Made by a program: the position numbers and the translations under genes. This document shows, in pieces, positions 25,697-35,342 of a stretch of 64,000 nt of DNA (position 1 is the stretch's first letter; each line of letters begins with the position of its first letter). The notes beneath the pieces were generated by a model. It did not search any database. It was given only the letters and a program-made list of their open reading frames with translations, and was not told where the DNA came from. This DNA comes from Dethiosulfatarculus sandiegensis (GTDB lineage: Bacteria; Desulfobacterota; Desulfarculia; Desulfarculales; Desulfarculaceae), in contig NZ_AZAC01000011.1 in assembly GCF_000931935.2 (NCBI RefSeq), positions 124,001 to 188,000 of the forward strand. The letters run 5' to 3'.

Positions 25697-26977
25697 TCAG
25701 TAGCCAAAGGCGTGGGGAATTGCCATCACCAATCCGCCCCAATAGGTGCATATGATCAAAACCGCAAGCGAGGCCATTAAAAACGGTACAATGGCCCTGA
25801 ACAGGCTCTCCAGCCTGGTTTTGCCTATGGAACAGGCAATAAAGAGGCAGACCCCCACAGGCGGAGTGGTCAACCCTATGACCAGGTTCAGCACAATGAT
25901 CACCCCAAAATGAAGGGGATCAACCCCGATCTGGGTCATCAAGGGCAACAGCACAGGGGTCAGGATGATCAAGGAAGCCGTGGTCTCCATAAAGGTGCCC
26001 ACAATCAAAAGCACCACATTGACCAAAAGCAAAATAAGAATTTTATTCTCGGTTACGGACAAGATGGCCTGGGTGACAATCTGGGGCACCTCTTCGCTGG
26101 CCAAAAGCCAGGAGAATATGGAAGCCATGCCGATAACCAAAAGGACCAGGGAGCTGGTTGCTCCGGTCTCAATCAGTATCTTGGGCAGGTCTTTGAGCTT
26201 TAAATCCCGGTGCACGAAAAAACCAATACCCAGGGCGTAAAAAACCGCTATGGCAGCGGACTCCGTGGGGGTGAAGACACCGGTCAGGATTCCGCCTAAA
26301 ATAATAAGCGGCATGATAAGGACCAGGGCCGCATCCATTATTGCCTTGAAGGCTTCCTTAAGTCCGGGCATAGACCCCTTGGGATAGCCCCTTTTCCTGG
26401 CGTAATACCAGACAACGGCCATCTGGAACAACCCCAGCAAGACACCGGGGACGATTCCCGCCAAAAACAAGGAAGCGATCGACACCTCGCCCAAAACACC
26501 ATAAACAATAAAGGGTATGGAAGGCGGGATAACCGGTCCGATGGTGGATGAAGTAGCTGTGACCGCGGCCGAGAAATCCACGTCATAGCCTTCCTTTTCC
26601 ATGGCCGGGATCAATATGGAGCCCACCGCGCTGGTGTCTGCCACGGCCGCGCCGGTTATCCCGGCAAAAATCATACTGATTACAATATTAATATAAGCCA
26701 GGCCGCCCCTTAACCCGCCAACCAGAATCTTGCAAAAGGTGACCAGGCGCTCGGTCATGCTGCCCCGGCTCATGAGATTGCCGGCCAGAATGAAAAAGGG
26801 AATGGCCATCAAAATGGGATTGTCCATTCCGGTGAATATACGCTGGGCAATTAAGACCAGGGGGGTCTCACCCTGGGTCATCAACACCGTCATGGGGGTG
26901 AGGCCCAGAACAAAGGCCACAGGCACGCCGATGGCCAAAAATACAATAAACGCGGCGACAAGAGTCAAGATTACCAT
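25697..26977 (-). CDS. dctM: TRAP transporter large permease (DctM type)
   Basis: A 426-residue, about 12-helix membrane protein that forms the transport channel of a TRAP system, importing an organic acid with sodium or proton. Family landmarks are the N-terminal VPVAFVLGL region, FFILAGNLMSRG near residue 62, the loop AVADTSAVGSILIPAM near 110, TSSTIGPVIPPSIPFIVYG near 142, and LTTPPVGVCLFIA near 370. It is the last gene of a minus-strand operon, 19 bases after dctQ. The substrate is not readable from the permease; the binding protein and the panB-ilvD genes point to a sugar-acid-like compound. Confidence 0.93.
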   Translation of the reverse strand: MVILTLVAAFIVFLAIGVPVAFVLGLTPMTVLMTQGETPLVLIAQRIFTGMDNPILMAIPFFILAGNLMSRGSMTERLVTFCKILVGGLRGGLAYINIVISMIFAGITGAAVADTSAVGSILIPAMEKEGYDVDFSAAVTATSSTIGPVIPPSIPFIVYGVLGEVSIASLFLAGIVPGVLLGLFQMAVVWYYARKRGYPKGSMPGLKEAFKAIMDAALVLIMPLIILGGILTGVFTPTESAAIAVFYALGIGFFVHRDLKLKDLPKILIETGATSSLVLLVIGMASIFSWLLASEEVPQIVTQAILSVTENKILILLLVNVVLLIVGTFMETTASLIILTPVLLPLMTQIGVDPLHFGVIIVLNLVIGLTTPPVGVCLFIACSIGKTRLESLFRAIVPFLMASLAVLIICTYWGGLVMAIPHAFGY

Positions 26978-26996
26978 GGTTCAACCTGGATCCCGT

Positions 26997-27482
26997 TCAC
27001 AAGCGACATGTATCGGCTTGGGATGGAGGTAAGGGGCTTAACAAAGAGGCGATCAAATGCACCATCATGATGGCCGAGCCAATGGGGATGGCCAGATAGG
27101 GAATGCACATGGGTATGCGCAAGGCCGGGCTGATCTGGGATTGGGTGATCTGAACCAGATCTATGCCTCCCCAAAAAATAACCGCCACGATAACCGCCAT
27201 TGAGACCTGGGAGGCCCGTACAAAGACAACCCTTGCTTTGGGGGGCAGACGGTCCACCAATATGGTTACCGCAATATGCTGCCCCTTTCTCAGGGCAACA
27301 CCGGCTCCCAGAAAAGAGGCCCAAACCAGGCAATAGCGGGCCGTCTCCTCGGTCCAGAAAAGCGGCAGGTGCAATAGGTAGCGAAAAATAACCTGTAAAA
27401 ACACCACCAGGGCCAGGGCTGATAGGAAAACAGCCAGAACCAGCTCAGAGCCCCGATTCAAGATTTTGCTTAATTTTTCCAT
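26997..27482 (-). CDS. dctQ: TRAP transporter small permease (DctQ type)
   Basis: A 161-residue, four-helix DctQ subunit that holds the permease and receptor together. The typical region VIFRYLLHLPLFWTEETARY lies near residue 35, followed by the GAGVALRKGQHIAVTILVD loop. ATG 27482 (MEKLSKIL) is chosen; an upstream ATG would add 14 unlikely residues, though no strong ribosome-binding site marks either. It sits between dctP and dctM on the minus strand. Confidence 0.9.
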   Translation of the reverse strand: MEKLSKILNRGSELVLAVFLSALALVVFLQVIFRYLLHLPLFWTEETARYCLVWASFLGAGVALRKGQHIAVTILVDRLPPKARVVFVRASQVSMAVIVAVIFWGGIDLVQITQSQISPALRIPMCIPYLAIPIGSAIMMVHLIASLLSPLPPSQADTCRL

Positions 27483-27550
27483 TTTGTCAGTTCCGCGAAA
27501 AACCGGGTCCGGGAGGCAAAACACCTCCCGAAGACCCGGCGCAAAAATTC

Positions 27551-28537
27551 CTACTTGGCAGCGTTAATTTGTTTGACCATTTCTTTCCAGGAGGGGTACT
27601 GGTTGAAGAACTGAGCATAGACAGGCTTCATGGCCTGAATAAAGATCTCCTTATCCACGGTGTTCACCTCCATACCCCATTTCTTGAGCTCCTCAATCTG
27701 CTTGACTTCATTGTCGCGAATCACCTTGCGCTCAAAGGCGGCGGCTTTTAAGGCAGCCTCCACGAAAAGCTTCTGCCACTCGGGCTTCAAGCTCTTGAAT
27801 TTGGAGAGGTTCATGGTCAAGGGAGAGGGAGAGTAAAAATGCCCGGACAAGGTAAGGTATTTTTGCACCTCGCTCATTTTGTTGGCATGGATGATCGCCA
27901 CCGGGTTTTCCTGGCCGTCGATAACCTTGGTCTGCAAAGAGGTGTAAACTTCGCCCCAGCTCATGGGAGTGGCCTGGGCGCCCAATTGACGCACAGAGGC
28001 CAGATGAACGGGATTTTCCATGGTGCGGAATTTAAGACCCTTGAAATCCTCCGGCTTGGTCAGGGGCTTGGCTGAGTTGGTGAAGTGACGGAAACCGTTT
28101 TCCATGAACGCCAAGCCCTTTAACCTGGCCTTAGACATGTCGTTCAAAAGAGCCATACCCACAGGTCCATCCAGGACCTTGTCCACATGGGCCGGGCTGA
28201 CAAACAGAAAAGGCAGATCCAACACGCCCATTTCAGGGGTGAAGTTGGAGATAGGGCCGGTTGAGGTGATAGCCAGGTCAATGGTCCCCACCTGCATGCC
28301 TTCCAAAAGCTCCCTTTCGCCCTTGCCGAGCTGTCCGCCGGGATAGACCTTGACGATAACCTCGCCGCCGGTCCCCTCTTTGATAAGGCGTGCAAACTCG
28401 CGAGCGCCGTCATTGTAGGCATGATGGGCCGGGGTCACTGTAGCCAGTTTCAGAGTTTTCTTGGCCAAAGCCATTTGCGGAGCAGCCAGGCAAATAACCA
28501 GAGCCAATACAGCAGCCAAAACGATCACGCGTTTCAT
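27551..28537 (-). CDS. dctP: TRAP transporter periplasmic solute receptor (DctP type)
   Basis: A 328-residue periplasmic binding protein. A Sec signal peptide (residues 1-24, cleaved after ALA) precedes a DctP fold. Family segments include VYPGGQLGKGERELLEGMQ near residue 62, MSKARLKGLAFMENGFRHF near 135, and the substrate-anchoring arginine region GLKFRTMENPVH near 165. ATG 28537 has GAGGAGG before it; an upstream ATG only adds a charged leader. It follows ilvD by 93 bases without a clear terminator, so it is probably co-transcribed with panB and ilvD. Confidence 0.92.
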   Translation of the reverse strand: MKRVIVLAAVLALVICLAAPQMALAKKTLKLATVTPAHHAYNDGAREFARLIKEGTGGEVIVKVYPGGQLGKGERELLEGMQVGTIDLAITSTGPISNFTPEMGVLDLPFLFVSPAHVDKVLDGPVGMALLNDMSKARLKGLAFMENGFRHFTNSAKPLTKPEDFKGLKFRTMENPVHLASVRQLGAQATPMSWGEVYTSLQTKVIDGQENPVAIIHANKMSEVQKYLTLSGHFYSPSPLTMNLSKFKSLKPEWQKLFVEAALKAAAFERKVIRDNEVKQIEELKKWGMEVNTVDKEIFIQAMKPVYAQFFNQYPSWKEMVKQINAAK

Positions 28538-28630
28538 TTTTGCCTCCTCTTCCAGTTGAGCTGGATCTTCTTCCATCTTCATGACAGTTTATTGAGTAGG
28601 TCTGGAAAGGGCGCTCCCGGCTTATGGGAA

Positions 28631-30340
28631 TCAGCCCAATACAGCCCCCTTAATGGCGCTGCCCACCATGCGGCGGTAGCGGTCCAAAAGTGAACCGGAT
28701 TTCAATTCAGTGTGTGCTGGAGGTTTCCAGGACTTTTTGCGCTGGTTAAGTTCGGCTTCGTCAACCAAAAGCTCCAGGCGTCCTGCGGGTATGTCTATAA
28801 GGATCTGATCTCCCTCTTTAACCAAGGCCAGGGGCCCGCCCAGGTAGGCCTCGGGGGTCACGTGCCCCACACAAGCCCCTTGGGTGGCGCCGGAAAAACG
28901 GCCGTCCGTCACCAGGGCGACACTCTCTCCCAACCCCATGCCGATAATGGCCGAGGTGGGCAGAAGTTGCTCACGCATGCCGGGGCCGCCCTTGGGCCCT
29001 TCATAGCGGATCACCACCACATCGCCCGGGTTGATTTTGCCTCCGAATATGGCCTCCAGGGCAGGCTCTTCCCGCTCAAAAACCCTGGCAGGCCCCTGAT
29101 GGGTCATCATGGAGGGACTAACGGCCGCAGACTTGACTACAGATCCTTCCGGAGCCAGGTTGCCGTAAAGGAAGTCCAGGCCGCCCCTGGGGCTCAAAGG
29201 CGAGGCAACCGGGTTTATAACCTCGGTGTTTTCTATTTTTCGGCCTTTTATGTTATGGGCCTGGCTCTCACCGGTAACCGTGAGGCAGTCGCCATGCAAA
29301 AGTCCGTTTTGATTAAGTTCTTCCATTAGGGCAGGTACACCGCCCGCCTCAAAGAGATCCCTGGGGAAAAACCTGCCCGCGGGTTTCAGCAGGGTGAGAT
29401 GGGGTGTGCGCCGGGCCACCTCTGTGAATATGGAGGGGTCGAGATCCACATCCACCTCCCTGGCTATGGCAGGCAGGTGCAAAGCGGTATTGGTGGAGCC
29501 GCCAATGGCCATATCCACGGCCAGGGCGTTTTCAAAGGCCGCCCTGGTCATGATATCCGTGGGCTTGATATTCTTTTTCAAAAGCTCAAGCACCTGACGC
29601 CCCGCCCGCTTGGCCAAGGCCAGGCGCGTTCCCCAGGTGGCCGGGATCAGGGCTCCGTCCGGTAAAGTCATTCCCAGGGCTTCGGTCATGATATTCATGC
29701 AGTTGGCAGTGCCCATAAGGGAACAAGCTCCGGGCCCCACATTGGCCGCCTGCTCAAACTCGGACAGCTCCTCCCTGGTCATGAGTCCCCGCTCCACCAG
29801 GCCCTCGGCCTCTATGAGGTCGGTGTAGCAGACTTTCCTGCCCTGGAACACGCCCGGATCCATGGGGCCGCCCGAGACAACCACACAGGGCAGATCCAAA
29901 CGGCCCGCGGCCATGAGCATGCCCGGGGTGATCTTGTCGCAGTTGGTCAAAAGCACCAGGGCGTCCAGACCATGGGCCAGGGCCATCAGGTAAATTGAGT
30001 CTGCTATCATCTCCCGGCTCACCATGGGCATGCGCATGCCCTGATGGCCGGTGGCAATACCGTCGCAAACCCCGATGCAGGGGAACTCCAGAGGGGTTCC
30101 CCCTGCCTCCGCAACACCAAGTTTGATGGACTGGGCCAGGCTGTTTAAATGCATGTGCCCGGGCATGAGTTCATTAAAGGAGTTGACCACCCCCACCAGG
30201 GGCTTATCCAGATATCTGGGCTCCAGGCCGGTTGAATAAAAAAGGGAGCGGTGCGTGGCCCGGTCCAGGCCCTTGGTCACCAGAGAGGAACGCAGACTGC
30301 CCCTTGAATTGGTCTCTTTGTCAGGCATGATCGCTCTCAT
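28631..30340 (-). CDS. ilvD: Dihydroxy-acid dehydratase family protein (IlvD/Edd)
   Basis: A 569-residue iron-sulfur dehydratase. It removes water from 2,3-dihydroxy acids to give 2-oxo acids. The cluster cysteines appear in [26 protein letters not shown] near residue 122 and [14 protein letters not shown] near 195. [17 protein letters not shown] near 440 and [18 protein letters not shown] near 480 are also typical. The segment MPMVSRE differs from the YSLPSRE usual in biosynthetic IlvD, so it may act on another acid. ATG 30340 overlaps the panB stop (ATGA). With PanB and a TRAP uptake system it may be catabolic rather than biosynthetic. Confidence 0.88.
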   Translation of the reverse strand: MRAIMPDKETNSRGSLRSSLVTKGLDRATHRSLFYSTGLEPRYLDKPLVGVVNSFNELMPGHMHLNSLAQSIKLGVAEAGGTPLEFPCIGVCDGIATGHQGMRMPMVSREMIADSIYLMALAHGLDALVLLTNCDKITPGMLMAAGRLDLPCVVVSGGPMDPGVFQGRKVCYTDLIEAEGLVERGLMTREELSEFEQAANVGPGACSLMGTANCMNIMTEALGMTLPDGALIPATWGTRLALAKRAGRQVLELLKKNIKPTDIMTRAAFENALAVDMAIGGSTNTALHLPAIAREVDVDLDPSIFTEVARRTPHLTLLKPAGRFFPRDLFEAGGVPALMEELNQNGLLHGDCLTVTGESQAHNIKGRKIENTEVINPVASPLSPRGGLDFLYGNLAPEGSVVKSAAVSPSMMTHQGPARVFEREEPALEAIFGGKINPGDVVVIRYEGPKGGPGMREQLLPTSAIIGMGLGESVALVTDGRFSGATQGACVGHVTPEAYLGGPLALVKEGDQILIDIPAGRLELLVDEAELNQRKKSWKPPAHTELKSGSLLDRYRRMVGSAIKGAVLG

Positions 30341-31191
30341 TCAGTGGGATAAAGGCCCTTGATTGTCTCGCCGCCGGTAAAGCTGTGGGCGGCCTGCGGA
30401 TAGGAGCCGTCTTTTACTTGCCGGGCAAAGGAATTGAAGCCGTCCAGCACCAGCGGGGCCAGTTTCTGGTATTGCTCCACGAATTTCGGTACAAAGCTGT
30501 CGAAAAGGCCCAAGATGTCATAGGCGTTTAAATTCTGGCCGTCTGTATGAGGCCCTGCCCCCACCCCCATCGTCACCGCATTGACCTTTTCCGTGATAAC
30601 CTTGGCCACACCGGCGGGTATGCATTCCAAAACCATGGCAAAAACACCGGCCTGATCCAGGGCGATAGCGTCTTTAACAAGCTGCTCGGCCTCTTGTTCC
30701 GTCTTTCCCTGCACCTTGAAGCCGCCCAAGGCCGAAGCGCTCTGGGGGGTGAGACCGATATGCCCCACCACCGGAATTCCGGCCTGAACCAGCTTATGGA
30801 CATAAGGGGCAAGATATTCACCGCCTTCCATCTTCACGCAGTCCACACCGGCTTCCTTGATTTGACGTCCGGCAGAGGCCAGAGCCTGTTCAGGGCTCAG
30901 CTGATAACTCATAAAAGGCATATCCCCCACCACCAGGGTGTTGGGTGCGCCTCTTCTGACAGCCTTGGCGTGATAGATGATCTCATCCAAGGTCACGGGA
31001 TTGGTGTGCTCCCCCCCCTGGATGACCATGCCCAGAGAATCACCGACCAGGATCATCTCGGCCTCGGACTGGTCCACCAGCCGGGCAAAGGGATAGTCGT
31101 AAACCGTTATCATGGTGACCCTGCGGCCCGAGCCCTTGCCCTGCTTTATAGACGGAATGGTTGGCCTTTTTTTGGAAGCGGTTTCTGCCAT
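30337..31191 (-). CDS. panB: 3-methyl-2-oxobutanoate hydroxymethyltransferase family protein (PanB)
   Basis: A 284-residue PanB. The known enzyme transfers a hydroxymethyl group from 5,10-methylene-tetrahydrofolate to 2-oxoisovalerate, giving ketopantoate; the reaction is reversible. Magnesium ligands are visible in [13 protein letters not shown] and MEGG, and the catalytic glutamate in VLECIPA. ATG 31191 has AGGAG upstream. It is the first gene of the operon panB-ilvD-dctPQM. That company fits either pantothenate synthesis or, as I infer, a pathway that cleaves a 4-hydroxy-2-oxo acid and feeds C1 units to folate. Confidence 0.92.
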   Translation of the reverse strand: MAETASKKRPTIPSIKQGKGSGRRVTMITVYDYPFARLVDQSEAEMILVGDSLGMVIQGGEHTNPVTLDEIIYHAKAVRRGAPNTLVVGDMPFMSYQLSPEQALASAGRQIKEAGVDCVKMEGGEYLAPYVHKLVQAGIPVVGHIGLTPQSASALGGFKVQGKTEQEAEQLVKDAIALDQAGVFAMVLECIPAGVAKVITEKVNAVTMGVGAGPHTDGQNLNAYDILGLFDSFVPKFVEQYQKLAPLVLDGFNSFARQVKDGSYPQAAHSFTGGETIKGLYPTE

Positions 31192-31864
31192 GTCCTGCTC
31201 CTGAATAGGGATTTATTCTCCCTTTTTTATTGAAACTTAAAACCCTTAACGATCGGGTATGCATCCTACGGTTATAGTGGTAACGTCAGATTAATACATA
31301 ATGAGACGATGATATACTCATCATACAAGTTAAGGTCAAGAACTTTTTCCGTAAAGGACAGGCAGGTGCATCAGACAGGGAAAATTGTTTTAAGTGCAAG
31401 TAAGGATCAAAAAGGTGAGGCGCAGAGTCAATTCAGCCGAAGACAGGAATGTTCCACTGATCTGAAAGCATTAAGTAACACTTTGTAATCACGAACCTAT
31501 GACGTTTATTTCAGACGCTCAAAATTCTATTGCCCTGTCTTTATTGTAAAGCCCAGTCATCACCAACACCTCTACGCTCATTTTATTGACTTAGACAAAC
31601 AAAAAGCGACAACGTGCAAACCGAGTTCACAACGACTTAACTATTTGTTTTTTTAGATAATACTCCAAAAAGCCGCCCATCACCGGACAGAGCGATTCGG
31701 GGGGGTCACAAACCATCGTTAAAAATCATAACCGGAAATCAAGTGCAAAGGCCGGAGGCTGAATTCAGTCCTTGCTCACTTTTCTGATGTAATTATAAAT
31801 AATCAGGGCAAGCGGGCTATACCGGATGAAGTGTGATTACCTGGCTTTAGGACAAGAAATTTTA
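31192..31864. other. Non-coding gap between panB and the GntR gene
   Basis: Apart from the promoter and inverted repeat at 31308-31339, I see no gene, known riboswitch motif or terminator in these bases. Plus-strand frames that continue into the regulator are antisense shadows. Confidence 0.6.
31308..31339 (-). promoter_or_regulatory. Promoter with overlapping inverted repeat before panB
   Basis: On the minus strand TTGACC (31339-31334), 17 bases, then TATATC (31316-31311). GATGA-TATAC-TCATC (31308-31322) spans the -10 box, a fitting repressor site for the nearby GntR regulator. The leader to panB is about 110 bases. Confidence 0.6.
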
Positions 31865-32581
31865 TCAGGATTTTTTCATGCTTTCCCTGTAAAGCGTATT
31901 GGATCTCATAATGTGATCACTGACAATGCGGGCGGCAGCATCCGCATCTTTCTCAATAAGCTTTGCAAGAAGCATTTCATGTTCCTTAAGAGTGAGATCT
32001 TCCAGACCCGCCACCCCAAGCAGATCTTCGTGGTATTGCAGAAGCCAACTCATTACGGCCTTGGAAATAGCGGTAAAAACAGGGTTGCCGGATATTCCGG
32101 CCATGGTCATATGGAATTCCATATCCGCCTTGACGAAATTTTCCCTGGAGTCCAGATTATCCCGCATGCATTGGGCCAGTTCAGCCAACCTCTCAAAATC
32201 CTTTGGACGTCCTCTTTCCACGGCCAGACGGGCCATACCCGCTTCAAAGACCTGTCTGGCATCCATCAGGTGGAACACCGTCTCCGGAGAGGTGGCCAAA
32301 AGGTGCCTGGTGATGGAATCCAGTTTATCCATCACCACTTCTGCCGTGGGCATTACAACCCTGGCCCTTTCCCCGTGCCTTATGCAAATAAACCCCATTG
32401 ATTCCAGACTCTGCATGGCTTCCCGCACCGCAGGCCGCCCCACCTCAAACCACTCCATAATCTCATGCTCGGAAGGCATTTGTTCACCGGGCTTGATATC
32501 CCCGTTTTCTATCATCTCAATCAAACGGTCACGCACCAGGTGAGATAGTTTGCGGCGGGTTATGGGCTTTCTCTTTACCAT
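31865..32581 (-). CDS. GntR-family transcriptional regulator with FCD domain
   Basis: A 238-residue FadR-subfamily repressor. The N-terminal winged helix carries MPSEHEIMEWFEVGRPAVRE at about residues 38-57. The C-terminal FCD ligand domain shows the metal- and ligand-binding segment KADMEFHMTM near residue 145 and the final DHIMRSN. Such regulators usually respond to organic or sugar acids and control a neighbouring operon. It lies upstream of panB-ilvD-dctPQM on the same strand, so that operon is its likely target. Its own start at 32581 has no strong ribosome-binding site. A GTAAAA-CAGT-TTTTAC repeat (32732-32747) lies upstream. Confidence 0.9.
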   Translation of the reverse strand: MVKRKPITRRKLSHLVRDRLIEMIENGDIKPGEQMPSEHEIMEWFEVGRPAVREAMQSLESMGFICIRHGERARVVMPTAEVVMDKLDSITRHLLATSPETVFHLMDARQVFEAGMARLAVERGRPKDFERLAELAQCMRDNLDSRENFVKADMEFHMTMAGISGNPVFTAISKAVMSWLLQYHEDLLGVAGLEDLTLKEHEMLLAKLIEKDADAAARIVSDHIMRSNTLYRESMKKS

Positions 32582-32731
32582 CTTTAATTCAACTCTTTTC
32601 TATTACTCCGTGTTTATTGAAAACCTCCATACCAAAAGGCAGGGAACAGGTGGGTAGGCTACCGCAAACAGCATCAGCCCGCCAACCAGTAGAGGCCATT
32701 AGTTTTAATAGATAATACAATTCTTATACGG

Positions 32732-32747
32732 GTAAAACAGTTTTTAC
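32732..32747. promoter_or_regulatory. Inverted repeat between the GntR gene and recJ
   Basis: GTAAAA, CAGT, TTTTAC: a 6-bp inverted repeat in the divergent region. It could be an autoregulatory site for the GntR protein; no sequence match to the repeat at 31308. Confidence 0.35.
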
Positions 32748-32830
32748 AACTCCTGTCAATCAATTCGTCTTCGGCCTTTAAGCAGGCTCCTGCTAGTGGC
32801 AAAGCCCGAACCATATACAACATATAGATA

Positions 32831-32859
32831 TTGACCGGTTTTTACCCCCCCTATATATT
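32831..32859 (+). promoter_or_regulatory. Promoter of recJ, placed for a leaderless mRNA
   Basis: TTGACC (32831-32836), 17 bases, then TATATT (32854-32859). The predicted transcription start falls at about 32866, next to ATG 32867. Confidence 0.55.
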
Positions 32860-32866
32860 GTGTAGC

Positions 32867-34594
32867 ATGAGTGTTATACAAAAAGGAAAAACCTGGAAGA
32901 ATATAGAGCCCCCCGGAACAGAAGCGGAAAAGCTTGCCAGGGAAACAGGATTGCCGATATGGGTGAGCCAGATTCTGGTGCGCAGGGGTATAAAACAACC
33001 GGAAAATGCGAACTTTTTTTTAGACCCGGCCTTAAAGGAGCTTCCCTCTTATCAAGGGCTGAAAGGCCTTGACCAGGCCCTTGAAATTCTGGTCCCGGCT
33101 ATCAAACAAAATAAAATCATCGGCGTAGCCGGTGATTATGATGCGGACGGGGTGACTGCCACGGCCCTGATGGTGGACTTTCTGCGCCGTTTGAATGCCG
33201 ATGTGGTCTATGACCTGCCCCACCGCCTAAGGGACGGGTATGGTTTTTCGCCGGACTCGGCCCGTCGCCTGGCCCGGGCCGGAGCCCAGGTGGTGGTGAC
33301 AGTGGATTGCGGCATCTCTGACCATAAAGGCATTGAAACCGCACAATCACTGGGACTTTCAGTGGTGGTGACAGATCACCATCAACTGCCCCCGGGCGAG
33401 ATGGTCCCGGCCGAGGCGGTGATCAATCCCCACCAGCCGGGCTGTGCCCTGGCCAGCGAACTGGCCGGAGTGGGAGTGGCCTTTTATCTGGCCGCCGGGC
33501 TCAGGGCCGCATTAAAAAAAGAAGGATACTTCAAAAATCACTCGGAGCCCAACTTACTGGATTCCCTTGATTTTGTAGCTGTCGGCACCTTGGCTGACGT
33601 GGTTCCGGTGATGCGGTGCAACCGTATTTTGGTCAAGGAAGGGCTAAAAATACTGAACAGATTCAACCGTCCCGGTTTCAAGGCCCTGGCCCTGGTGGCT
33701 GGCCAGCGAGGCCCCATGGACCCCAGGGATATCGGCTTTACCCTGGCTCCGAGAATAAATGCCGCCGGCCGCCTGGACCACCCCACCAAGGCCCTGGAGC
33801 TTCTCCTGACCAAAGATTACAATCAGGCCCTTTTTCTGGCCGGCGAGCTGGATCGGCTTAATAACAGAAGAAAAGACGTGGAACAAAGGGTTTTTGAAGA
33901 AGCCAGGGAGGAATATGAAAGCCGGGCCGATTATAAGGATGCCAAATGCCTGGTCCTGGCCAGGGAGGGATGGCACAAAGGAGTGCTCGGCATAGTGGCC
34001 AGCCGCATGGTCACCTTCACCGGCAAGCCCATTATGCTCATGACTGTGGAAGACGGAAAAGCAGTGGGCTCGGCCCGATCCCTGCCGGGATTTCATATGC
34101 AAAAGGCATTGGCGGGCCTGGAGCATCTTCTGACCAGTTACGGCGGTCATGCCCTGGCAGCGGCGGCCTCACTACCCACGGACAAGCTCTCAGAGTTTGC
34201 CCACTCCCTGGATCTGGCCGCCCGCGAGCAAATCCCCGCCCAGGGGCTCGAACGCCCCCTGGAACCCGAGGCCCAGGTAACCCTTGAGGATATGAATCCA
34301 AAGACCATGCGGATTCTGGAGAGACTGGCTCCTTTTGGTCCGGGTCACCCCGAACCCCTGCTCTTTTTAACCAACGCCAGGGTCGAGAATTCACAAGCCG
34401 TGGGCAAGGACTCACTGCACCTGAAGATGGAAATTTCCCAAAACGGCAGGACCATACGTTGCTTTGGTTTTAACCTGGCCCAGCGCAGGCCGTCTGAAAA
34501 CGCCACCCTGGATGTGGTTTTTTCTCCCCGTATTTCCAATTACGGCCAACGTCATATAGAATTAATGCTGGAGGATTTCAGGCTGGCCGGGTGA
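32867..34594 (+). CDS. recJ: Single-stranded-DNA-specific exonuclease RecJ
   Basis: A 575-residue DHH/DHHA1 5'-3' exonuclease used in recombination and repair. Motif I is GDYDADGVTATAL near residue 90, motif II DCGISDHKG near 147, motif III VVTDHHQLP near 168, and the DHHA1 motif YGGHALAAAASL near 425. A C-terminal OB-fold domain follows. The length matches typical RecJ. ATG 32867 is chosen because homology begins right after it; no Shine-Dalgarno sequence precedes it, and a good -10 box ends only 7 bases upstream. No other start codon fits nearby. Confidence 0.95.
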   Translation: MSVIQKGKTWKNIEPPGTEAEKLARETGLPIWVSQILVRRGIKQPENANFFLDPALKELPSYQGLKGLDQALEILVPAIKQNKIIGVAGDYDADGVTATALMVDFLRRLNADVVYDLPHRLRDGYGFSPDSARRLARAGAQVVVTVDCGISDHKGIETAQSLGLSVVVTDHHQLPPGEMVPAEAVINPHQPGCALASELAGVGVAFYLAAGLRAALKKEGYFKNHSEPNLLDSLDFVAVGTLADVVPVMRCNRILVKEGLKILNRFNRPGFKALALVAGQRGPMDPRDIGFTLAPRINAAGRLDHPTKALELLLTKDYNQALFLAGELDRLNNRRKDVEQRVFEEAREEYESRADYKDAKCLVLAREGWHKGVLGIVASRMVTFTGKPIMLMTVEDGKAVGSARSLPGFHMQKALAGLEHLLTSYGGHALAAAASLPTDKLSEFAHSLDLAAREQIPAQGLERPLEPEAQVTLEDMNPKTMRILERLAPFGPGHPEPLLFLTNARVENSQAVGKDSLHLKMEISQNGRTIRCFGFNLAQRRPSENATLDVVFSPRISNYGQRHIELMLEDFRLAG

Positions 34595-34759
34595 AACATA
34601 AGTGCCATCTCTTGAAGATTATTATAGGTAGCCGTTATTTATTTTTTGCAATAATTCAACGGTTCGAAAAATGACATTTCATTTGCGCCGATCCAATTTG
34701 ACTGAATAAAATTCAGCAAATTTTAAAATCATATCGTGCAGTCAAAAAGGGGGTTTTAA

Positions 34760-35176
34760 ATGCTTTTACAAGCTAACCCGGATGATCAAAACATTAAAAA
34801 ATTACTAACTGAAGTAAAAACAATAGCTGTGGTTGGGTTATCGCCCAAACCTGAGCGGGACAGTAACCAAGTAGCCCGTTATCTTAAGGAATCAGGGTAT
34901 ACAATTGTACCGGTAAACCCAAAGGAAAATGAAATTCTGGGCGAAAAATGCTATGCTTCACTCTTAGATATTCCCTTTGAAATTGACATGGTGGACGTCT
35001 TCCGTAAAAGTGAATTTGTACCCCAAGTAGTTGAAGACACGCTTAAAACCAAAGCCAAGGCACTGTGGCTGCAGTTGGGTGTCAGCCATTTTGACGCAGG
35101 CGAAAAGGCCCGTAAAAACGGGCTAATCGTCATACAGAATTCTTGTCTTATGGTCGACCACAAAAGACTTTTCTAA
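34760..35176 (+). CDS. CoA-binding-domain protein (YccU type)
   Basis: A 138-residue Rossmann-fold protein made of a single CoA_binding domain, as in YccU. Seen are AVVGLSPKPERDSNQVARY near residue 22, with the nucleotide-binding loop, VPVNPKENEILGEKCYASL near 52, and the ending QNSCLMVDHKRLF. In larger enzymes this fold belongs to succinyl-CoA or acyl-CoA synthetases; the function of the stand-alone form is not established. Base composition is more AT-rich than the neighbours. It stands alone with its own terminator. Confidence 0.88.
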   Translation: MLLQANPDDQNIKKLLTEVKTIAVVGLSPKPERDSNQVARYLKESGYTIVPVNPKENEILGEKCYASLLDIPFEIDMVDVFRKSEFVPQVVEDTLKTKAKALWLQLGVSHFDAGEKARKNGLIVIQNSCLMVDHKRLF

Positions 35177-35191
35177 ATTGTTTTAAAAAAG

Positions 35192-35234
35192 ATATTTTCA
35201 CTGTCTTAATAACAGGCAGTGAGAATATTTTTTT
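35192..35234 (+). terminator. Terminator after the CoA-binding protein gene
   Basis: ATATTTTCACTG pairs with CAGTGAGAATAT (12 bp, one G-U), followed by a run of T. Confidence 0.85.
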
Positions 35235-35266
35235 AAGCGCTCTGACAAACTTTTCTTGCCTAAAGC

Positions 35267-35299
35267 CCCAACCTGCACTATTATATGGTGCAGGTTGGG
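35267..35299. other. Perfect 12-bp hairpin without U-tract
   Basis: CCCAACCTGCAC (35267-35278) and GTGCAGGTTGGG (35288-35299) enclose 9 bases. Neither strand has an immediate T run. Could be a protein-binding site or RNA stabiliser near a small hypothetical gene. Confidence 0.4.
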
Positions 35300-35342
35300 T
35301 GCAGAATATTTTCAATTTTTTATAGAAATATCCAGGTTTTTC

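Noticed and set aside
31826..32401. Plus-strand frames across the GntR regulator
   Set aside because: Antisense shadow of a clear GntR/FCD gene; no ribosome-binding site or family match.
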